From positions 1 through 11,794 of the forward strand of contig JAUXLO010000022.1 of assembly GCA_030623665.1 (NCBI GenBank): 11,794 nucleotides of DNA. The letters are read 5' to 3'. Shown one piece after another: positions 6,396-11,794 of the stretch; the first letter of the stretch is position 1; every line of letters begins with the position of its first letter. Both the position numbers and the translations under genes were made by a program. The DNA comes from Planctomycetota bacterium. GTDB taxonomy: Bacteria > Planctomycetota > Brocadiia > Brocadiales > Bathyanammoxibiaceae. The notes under the pieces are model-generated. The model saw nothing but the letters and a program-made list of their open reading frames with translations. It did not search any database and had not been told where the DNA came from.

Positions 6396-8198
6396 ATGCC
6401 TTTTAGACACTTACCCGGCGTCCTCCTTTTAATACTTATCCTCCCGGTAATCGTCGGTGCCGGCGGTATGCAGCAAACAGGCGCCCCAACCCTCGGCGTG
6501 GAAGAGTTAAGGGCCGGAATGAGAGGATATGGCAAAACAGTCTTTTCCGGGGACAGGATTGACACATTCGATGTGGAGATCCTTGGCGTCCTAAAGAACT
6601 GGGAGGCCAAGACAGACATGATACTGATTAAGATGTACGGAGACCCCCTGGAAAAGACGGGCATAATCTCCGGAATGAGCGGCAGCCCCGTATACGTAGA
6701 CGACAAGCTAATCGGGGCGGTTTCATATGGGTGGAGCTTTGCGAAGGAGGCGATTGCCGGGGTAACACCGATTAAGGACATGCTTAACGTGATGAATCTC
6801 GGCGCAGACTATGCAGACGCGAAAGAAGGGCCCGGACACGCACTAATGCCATGGGAATCGCCTCTGTCCGTACAGGAACCGGACATAAAGGAGATGTTGG
6901 CCGACAGGGGAAGCATGGGGTCTCAGACCCTTCGCCTCATGCCTATCGGGACGCCACTTGTCATCTCCGGGTTCGACCAAAGGCTAATAAAGGACATGTC
7001 CCTGGCCCTGGAGAGGTACGGACTCTTCCCTGTTCAGGGTGGTGGACATGCGTCCGAACCTAACAACGTCATGGCCGAGCTCGTACCAGGGTCCGCAGTA
7101 GCCACCATACTCGCCTGCGGTGACATAAACGCCTCTGCCATTGGTACAGTCACCTACCGCGACGGCAACAACATCTTGGCCTTCGGACACCCCTTCCTCC
7201 AATCAGGCAAGACAGACATGCCCATGGCCGGTGCCTATGTATACGCCGTGTTGCCGAGCCAATCCACGTCACTTAAAATAGCCACCCCTACTAAGATCGT
7301 GGGCCGGATCTCACAAGACAGGAAGGCGGCATTGGCCGGCACCATTGACGAATTTGCAAGGATGATACCGTGCCACATCAGCGTTAAAGGCGCACAGAAC
7401 GTCGAGTACAATTTCGACGTTGTAGATGACAGATCTCTAACACGGACCCTCGTACAGTGGGCTACGGAAAGCGCGCTTTTGGCCACAGAGCGACAAACCG
7501 GGGATAAGACCGTACGATTGAGCCTGTCCCTCTACGTTGACTGCATGGACAGGCCCATAAAGGTAGAAAACACATTATATGAGCCGCACCCTACATGGTT
7601 TCCGGTGTACTACATTACCCAGCCTATTTCCTCAATAATGAACAACAACTTCAAAGAGGTGAGAATAGAGAAAATCGACCTGGAGGCAGAGGTGTTGTCT
7701 GACCGTAAGGTGGCTCAGATACAGCACATACACGTAGACAAAAGACGCGTGAAGCCTGACGATACCGTCCGTATAACCGTCACAATAAAACCATTCGGCC
7801 AAGGGCCCGTCACCAGGACAATACCAATACACATACCACCAGACACAGCTCCCGGCACCAATATAGCCCTAAACGTATGCAATTCCGACATCAGCCAGGC
7901 AATCGAGAGGAGCAGGGCGCCAGATATATTTCGTCCGTCCAGCTTCGAACACCTTGTAAACATCTTAGAGAATACGGAGCCAAACACTAACCTTATCGTC
8001 CGGGCATTACTTCCAAAAAGAGGTGTCACCTTTAAGGGCCAGAGATTCCCGTCTCTACCTTCTTCACTACTGACTGTTATGTCTTTTTCTAACCAAAGCG
8101 GGATTAGCCGCCTGATGGACGAGGTGGTGTACCGGGAACCGGTTGACTGGATACTGGCCGGTTCAAAAACGTTGTCTTTATTCGTAGAAGAAGATTGA
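6396..8198 (+). CDS. Secreted SpoIVB-like peptidase S55 domain protein
   Basis: This 600-residue protein has an N-terminal signal peptide (hydrophobic residues about 8-22, ending GAGG). The S55 hallmark GMSGSPV lies at 93-99; by analogy with trypsin-fold GDSGGP, Ser95 is the likely nucleophile. It is followed by LIGAVSYGW and AGVTPIKDML, typical of the family. A second conserved block, SAIGTVTYRDGNNILAFGHPF (about 248-267), contains His265, probably equivalent to the catalytic-His segment of SpoIVB. The C-terminal half (about 370-600) looks like beta-rich secreted domains that I do not recognise. Family members are serine peptidases; the target is unknown here. The start is ATG 6396, with AGGG at 6384-6387; an upstream in-frame TTG at 6363 is less likely because it would place a polar stretch before the signal peptide. 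It ends in TGA, in frame with the next gene. Confidence 0.85.
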   Translation: MPFRHLPGVLLLILILPVIVGAGGMQQTGAPTLGVEELRAGMRGYGKTVFSGDRIDTFDVEILGVLKNWEAKTDMILIKMYGDPLEKTGIISGMSGSPVYVDDKLIGAVSYGWSFAKEAIAGVTPIKDMLNVMNLGADYADAKEGPGHALMPWESPLSVQEPDIKEMLADRGSMGSQTLRLMPIGTPLVISGFDQRLIKDMSLALERYGLFPVQGGGHASEPNNVMAELVPGSAVATILACGDINASAIGTVTYRDGNNILAFGHPFLQSGKTDMPMAGAYVYAVLPSQSTSLKIATPTKIVGRISQDRKAALAGTIDEFARMIPCHISVKGAQNVEYNFDVVDDRSLTRTLVQWATESALLATERQTGDKTVRLSLSLYVDCMDRPIKVENTLYEPHPTWFPVYYITQPISSIMNNNFKEVRIEKIDLEAEVLSDRKVAQIQHIHVDKRRVKPDDTVRITVTIKPFGQGPVTRTIPIHIPPDTAPGTNIALNVCNSDISQAIERSRAPDIFRPSSFEHLVNILENTEPNTNLIVRALLPKRGVTFKGQRFPSLPSSLLTVMSFSNQSGISRLMDEVVYREPVDWILAGSKTLSLFVEED

Positions 8199-8204
8199 TA
8201 TAAT
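8196..8204 (+). promoter_or_regulatory. Possible internal extended -10 promoter for the propeller gene
   Basis: TGA-TATAAT matches an extended -10 (TGnTATAAT) and uses the stop codon of the S55 gene. No good -35 lies 17 bases upstream, as expected for extended -10 promoters. It could give the propeller gene a separate transcript starting near 8211. Prediction only. Confidence 0.35.
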
Positions 8205-8252
8205 TACTACCCCGCCTTTAACAGTACGTTGTTTATAAAGGACCCGTGCAAA

Positions 8253-10493
8253 TTGACAACTAGACACATTTCTGTCTTCGTGTTTCTTTCGGTGATCTTT
8301 CTCCATAATATAGAGTCTCAGGCCGTTTCCACCAACTTCTTCAGGCAGTCATCCTTCGTGGGTTTTGGCCAAGGCGAAAAGAACAATGTATCCCTGACCA
8401 GCGACGGCATAAAGCTATCTCCGGAGGTTAACCGCGTGAGAGGCATAGACGAATCATATGTCTGGTGCCTTACTAAGGATGAATACGGCAACGTCTACAT
8501 AGGGGCGGGAGACCCTGCTTCAGTCTACAAGCTCTCTCCCACAGGAGGTCTGGTCCTGCTTCATAGGTTTGAGGAGCTATACGCACAGTCCCTGGCAGTA
8601 AGCCCCTCCGGGCACATATTCGTTGGGACATCCCCCCAGGGTATTATTTACAAGATAACTCCCTGGAGAGACGTCGTTATGGTATGCGACCTCCCTGATT
8701 CCTATGTCTGGAAGCTTCAATTCGACAATGCCGGGAGACTGTATGCGGCAACGGGTCCGGAAGGCAGGATATACAGGATATCAGAAGATGGTGATGCAAC
8801 CGTCTTCTTCGACTCTCCCCAGTCACATATCCTTGATATAGCCGTGGATAAGGAAGATAACCTATACACCTGCAGCGAGCCGGACGGGCTTATCTACAAA
8901 ATAACATCCGGCGGCAAGCCCTTCGTGATATACGACGTGGAAGAAAGCGAGGTACACTGTTTGGCCATAGACAGTACAGGCAATCTCTACGCAGGGACTG
9001 CGTCCGGGGCACGTCCTCAACTGCCTGCTCCGCCGCTGGGGCCTCCCATAAAGCCCTCCCTCGAGCCCTTACCCCCTACGGAGATAGTCCCGCCGGTAGA
9101 GGTCAATATCCCTCAGCAAGTGCCTCTGCCTACGCCACAACTTCGCAGCCGGCCGCGGATAAAGCCGGGTTACATGCCTCCTCCTTACGGTCGCATCCCT
9201 CAGGCACCAAACGTGGTGTACAAGATTACACCTGACGGTATCATCAAGAGGATTCTGGCGGTTGAAAGTGGATATGTCTTTGCACTCTGTACAGACGAAA
9301 ACGATAACACCTATGCAGCAACGGCCAACAAGGCTGGACTATACCTGATAGACCGGGATGAGAATGTCAGCACCTTGTTGGAGCCAGAGGAGTCCCAAAT
9401 CCTATCTCTCCTATTTACAACGCAGAGGGGGCTGTTATTTGGTACCGGCAATAAGGGATGCCTTTACGAACTTTCACGGGCATACGCCGAAAAGGGTATC
9501 TTAGAGTCATCCGTTTTTGATGCAGAGATTAACTCAACCTGGGGAAACATCTCCTGGGATGCAGACGTCCCCGAGGGGACAGACCTCTCCGTCGCCACAC
9601 GGACTGGAAATAGCGAGAAACCCGACGACACCTGGAGTGAATGGTCCGTTGAGCATACGTCGGGTGAAAAGACCGGAAATCCCCCATCCCGCTTCATACA
9701 GTATCGTGCCACTCTTTCCACCACACTATCTAACGCCACGCCACTCCTGAAGCACATCTCCATCGCCTATCTGCCAAAGAACCAGCCGCCGGAAATAACC
9801 TCCCTGACCGTTGACGGTAGTCAAACCCCCATGCCGGGAAGGGCGGCGCCGTTCGGTCCACCCACCAAGCAAACAGACATGCGCATGGTCACGACAGGAA
9901 AAATACCCAAAAAACCTCCACAGGCGGGCAGGGCACCAAGTGCCGGCACCAAACTTATAGCGTGGCAGGTATCCGACCCCAACCGTGACAATACGAGCTT
10001 TACGCTCTACTACAGGGGCATCAGAGAGAGGAACTGGAAAGTCCTGCAAAAAGAGACACAAAAATCGTCCTACGTGTGGCAGACCACAAGGGTTCCTGAC
10101 GGAGAGTACGTAGTTAAACTCCTGGCCACAGATAAACCGGATAACCCGCCGGAAGTGGCATTAAATACCGAAAAGACCTCCCAGTCCTTCATCATAGATA
10201 ACACGCGGCCTCGTCTAACCAGTCTCTCGGTCTCAGCCCTGGGGCGTGAAAAAGCGTCCGCAGAGGGCGCTGCTGTCGATGAGCTGTCTGATATATCCAG
10301 GCTGCAATACTCTGTAGACGCCGGGGATTGGGTGAGTATATTCCCTGAAGACAGGATATTCGATGCAAAAGAAGAGTCTTTCCACTTCAGCATCGAGAGT
10401 CTCGGGCCCGGAGAACATACCCTCGTAATAAACGCCACCGACAATGAAGGCAATATTGGCAGCGGGAAGGCCCTTATAGAACTCTCCGATTAA
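8253..10493 (+). CDS. Secreted seven-repeat beta-propeller protein with Ig/FnIII-like C-terminal region
   Basis: This protein of about 746 residues has a signal peptide (hydrophobic residues about 6-16). Residues about 70-409 hold seven repeats of about 41 residues with the pattern (Y)VxxLxxDxxGNLYxGTxxxGxIYKIT. They begin near 70, 110, 151, 192, 233, 341 and 382, consistent with a seven-bladed propeller of NHL/SMP-30-like type. Blade 5 is split by a proline-rich insert (about 254-319). The C-terminal part contains a strand-rich domain (about 420-510) and Ig/FnIII-like modules (PPEITSLTV, VSDPNRDNTSFTLYYRG, PDGEYVVKLLATD), with a second Pro-rich stretch near 525-565. No catalytic residues are recognised; a binding or scaffold role outside the cytoplasm is inferred. 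No ATG is available: TTG 8253 has AAAGGA at 8237-8242, while TTG 8229 has no SD. It starts 54 bases after the S55 gene, probably in an operon. Confidence 0.75.
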   Translation: MTTRHISVFVFLSVIFLHNIESQAVSTNFFRQSSFVGFGQGEKNNVSLTSDGIKLSPEVNRVRGIDESYVWCLTKDEYGNVYIGAGDPASVYKLSPTGGLVLLHRFEELYAQSLAVSPSGHIFVGTSPQGIIYKITPWRDVVMVCDLPDSYVWKLQFDNAGRLYAATGPEGRIYRISEDGDATVFFDSPQSHILDIAVDKEDNLYTCSEPDGLIYKITSGGKPFVIYDVEESEVHCLAIDSTGNLYAGTASGARPQLPAPPLGPPIKPSLEPLPPTEIVPPVEVNIPQQVPLPTPQLRSRPRIKPGYMPPPYGRIPQAPNVVYKITPDGIIKRILAVESGYVFALCTDENDNTYAATANKAGLYLIDRDENVSTLLEPEESQILSLLFTTQRGLLFGTGNKGCLYELSRAYAEKGILESSVFDAEINSTWGNISWDADVPEGTDLSVATRTGNSEKPDDTWSEWSVEHTSGEKTGNPPSRFIQYRATLSTTLSNATPLLKHISIAYLPKNQPPEITSLTVDGSQTPMPGRAAPFGPPTKQTDMRMVTTGKIPKKPPQAGRAPSAGTKLIAWQVSDPNRDNTSFTLYYRGIRERNWKVLQKETQKSSYVWQTTRVPDGEYVVKLLATDKPDNPPEVALNTEKTSQSFIIDNTRPRLTSLSVSALGREKASAEGAAVDELSDISRLQYSVDAGDWVSIFPEDRIFDAKEESFHFSIESLGPGEHTLVINATDNEGNIGSGKALIELSD

Positions 10494-10510
10494 ACCGTAA
10501 CTGAGAAAAC

Positions 10511-10542
10511 CGTCTCGGGAATGAGGCTGCGGAGACGATTTT
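10511..10542 (+). terminator. Candidate weak terminator after the propeller gene
   Basis: CGTCTC (10511-10516) pairs with GAGACG (10532-10537), followed by ATTTT. The 15-base loop and short U-run make it only moderately convincing. Confidence 0.4.
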
Positions 10543-10593
10543 AAGCGTGCGGAAGCAGACCCCTTGAGACGTTGCGAGACCCGCCCCAGAAAA

Positions 10594-10626
10594 TATGGGC
10601 ACCCTGCCTGAGACGGGGTGCCCATA
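10594..10626 (-). terminator. Rho-independent terminator of the amt gene
   Basis: TATGGGCACCC (10594-10604) and GGGTGCCCATA (10616-10626) form a perfect 11-base-pair stem with an 11-base loop. Read on the minus strand, TTTTCT follows the stem, and it lies 22 bases past the amt stop at 10648. It could also block read-through from the convergent propeller gene. Confidence 0.75.
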
Positions 10627-10647
10627 CACAGACCTCATCATCCGCCT

Positions 10648-11370
10648 CTATTTCTTGGTCGCTGCCTTTCTCTTCATTGCCTTTTGTTGTGCGTAGAAGG
10701 CCTTTTCGAGCACCATCAACCTGTGAAAGGCAGGATAGCAATCATAACCGTGGATTGCATGGTCCAGGCCAATTCTCTCTACCTCTTTCGACACCCTGAT
10801 ACCCATGGTGTACTTCATAGTGAACCATATGAAGCCTCCGCAGGCAAACGCCCAGCCCATAACCACAACCACGCTTACAAACTGGGCCAGGAGCTGCCAT
10901 CCGGAACCAGCGATACAACCGATCACGCCGCCGTAGCTGCCGTCGGCAAAGATACCGACACAGAGAAGCCCCCACAAGCCGCACGAGCCATGGACCGATA
11001 CCGCCCCCAGAGGGTCGTCAATCTTGAGTTTCCAGTCCAGAAGCCATGTGGAACCCATCATGATAAGGGCGGCAAATATACCAATCACCACGGCTGCCCA
11101 TGACGGTATCCATGCGCATGGGGCCGTAATGGCCACAAGGCCGCCAAGCGCACCGTTGCACATCCATCCCACGTTCGGCTTACCCTGCTTAGCCCATGTT
11201 ACGAAGATAGCGACAACTGCCCCTGCCGCACCGGCCAGAAAGGTATTAACAATCACAACCGAAGTCCTTAAATCCGTTGCAGCAAGGGTACTGCCCGGGT
11301 TAAACCCGAACCAGCCGAAGTACAGCAGGAAGGTGCCCAGCACCACATAGGTCATATTGTGGGCCGGCAT
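10648..11370 (-). CDS. amt: Ammonium transporter Amt, 3' part (after an in-frame TGA)
   Basis: These 240 codons form the C-terminal portion of an Amt/Mep/Rh channel, which conducts ammonium or ammonia across the inner membrane. Visible hallmarks are LYFGWFGFNPGS (about 15-26), the second pore histidine His127 in DDPLGAVSVHGSCGLWG, and the cytoplasmic tail RVSKEVERIGLDHAIHGYDCY with a basic end. The reading frame is identical to the upstream part (11401-11794). The true frame continues from codon 11400 (K-F-N-A-D-G-T-P) and only the TGA at 11401-11403 separates them. ATG 11370 is merely the first Met after the stop and has no SD, so independent translation is unlikely. A strong terminator follows the TAG stop. 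Confidence 0.85.
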   Translation of the reverse strand: MPAHNMTYVVLGTFLLYFGWFGFNPGSTLAATDLRTSVVIVNTFLAGAAGAVVAIFVTWAKQGKPNVGWMCNGALGGLVAITAPCAWIPSWAAVVIGIFAALIMMGSTWLLDWKLKIDDPLGAVSVHGSCGLWGLLCVGIFADGSYGGVIGCIAGSGWQLLAQFVSVVVVMGWAFACGGFIWFTMKYTMGIRVSKEVERIGLDHAIHGYDCYPAFHRLMVLEKAFYAQQKAMKRKAATKK

Positions 11371-11400
11371 GTCGTTTGGGGTGCCGTCGGCGTTGAACTT

Positions 11401-11403
11401 TCA
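11401..11403 (-). other. amt: In-frame TGA interrupting amt
   Basis: The context is G-P-R-A-[TGA]-K-F-N-A-D-G. The family consensus at this place is GPRxGK, so the TGA replaces a glycine codon, one base change from GGA. Both sides stay in the same frame with no indel. It may be a nonsense mutation, an assembly or sequencing error, or, less likely, read-through. Confidence 0.75.
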
Positions 11404-11794
11404 CGCCCGGGGCCCCAACGCCCATGCGCCCACAAAGCCCATTATACCGCCCAGTGCGTGAACCACACCGGAACCGGCAAAGTCCAGGCCGCCCGAACCG
11501 ATTGGCAGTTGGCTGAGCCAGCCACCCCCCCACACCCAGTGGCCGTAGATGGGATAGACTATACCCGCCATAAAACAGGCATGGATAATGTACGCGGGAA
11601 AGGTACATCTGCCAGCTATCGCACCAACAGGAATGACGACGGCCTTAGTCAAGAAGACCATCTGGAACATCCAGAGTATGAAGGTATTTACGTCATACGC
11701 ACCCCAGTGAAGTATCCAGCCACTGTAGCCTATGACCTCGTTGCCGGCTAATACCCCGGGAGAGCCGCTGCCCCCAAACATCAGGGCAAACCCA
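11404..11794 (-). CDS. amt: Ammonium transporter Amt, 5' part (partial, runs off the window)
   Basis: The frame is open to the window edge and enters with GFALMFGG, a segment that lies roughly 100 residues into a typical Amt, so the true start is outside the window. Hallmarks in order are MFGGSGS, WMFQMVFLTKAVVIPVGAIAG (the family usually has E where this has G in AxAGR), HWVWGGGWLSQ, and FAGSGVVHALGG containing the first pore histidine (codon 11460-11458). It stops at TGA 11403-11401, after GPRA. Together with 10648-11400 it makes one otherwise normal Amt of several membrane helices. Neither part alone is likely to function as a channel, because the two pore histidines lie on different sides of the stop. 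Confidence 0.85.

Noticed and set aside
11368..11370. ATG 11370 as the start of a separate short transporter gene
   Set aside because: No SD precedes it, and the conserved Amt frame continues through the bases before it up to the TGA.
11401..11403. UGA recoded as glycine throughout the genome
   Set aside because: All other conserved genes in the window lack internal TGA, and the S55 gene ends naturally at a TGA. A true Gly-UGA code would put many TGA codons inside genes.
11360..11403. Selenocysteine at the amt TGA
   Set aside because: The position is a family glycine, not a redox cysteine, and no convincing SECIS-like hairpin was seen downstream; only short GC-rich pairings are present.
10618..11751. 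Several plus-strand open frames opposite amt
   Set aside because: They have low-complexity His/Pro-rich translations with no family resemblance and lie opposite a conserved transporter.

Overview
The window (about 50% GC by eye) looks like chromosomal DNA from a Gram-negative environmental bacterium with a periplasm. It carries a secreted c-type cytochrome, a predicted lipoprotein amidase, a rubrerythrin-like protein, a secreted S55-type peptidase paired with a beta-propeller protein, and an ammonium transporter. The style recalls deep-branching lineages such as Planctomycetota (including anammox relatives), Nitrospirota or Acidobacteriota. This is an impression from protein families only; no rRNA or other marker gene is present to settle it. 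No CRISPR array, insertion sequence, tRNA or rRNA was recognised.

Layout: (1) Bases 1-1330 hold a small secreted von Willebrand A (VWA) protein and a decayed Ig-like fragment. (2) Bases 1334-1783 hold a rubrerythrin-like diiron protein. It and the VWA gene share a near-identical promoter module. (3) A REP-like palindrome separates this from a minus-strand pair, a monohaem cytochrome c followed by a short-chain dehydrogenase that lacks the catalytic serine. (4) On the plus strand comes a UPF0104/LPG-synthase-TM-type membrane protein whose stop codon overlaps that of the convergent next operon. (5) The minus-strand operon dtd - N-acetylmuramoyl-L-alanine amidase - rhomboid protease has a clear promoter at 6185-6214. 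(6) Divergently, an apparent two-gene secreted module follows: an S55 (SpoIVB-like) peptidase protein and a seven-repeat propeller protein with a proline-rich insertion. The two genes share one reading frame and are separated by a single TGA. (7) At the right edge is a minus-strand ammonium transporter gene. It is cut by the window end and interrupted by an in-frame TGA where the family has glycine.

Most genes are conserved housekeeping or envelope functions. The items most worth a second look are the interrupted amt, the apparently permuted S55 peptidase with its propeller partner, the serine-less dehydrogenase and the duplicated promoter module. I found no clear evidence of a wholly new defence or mobile system.
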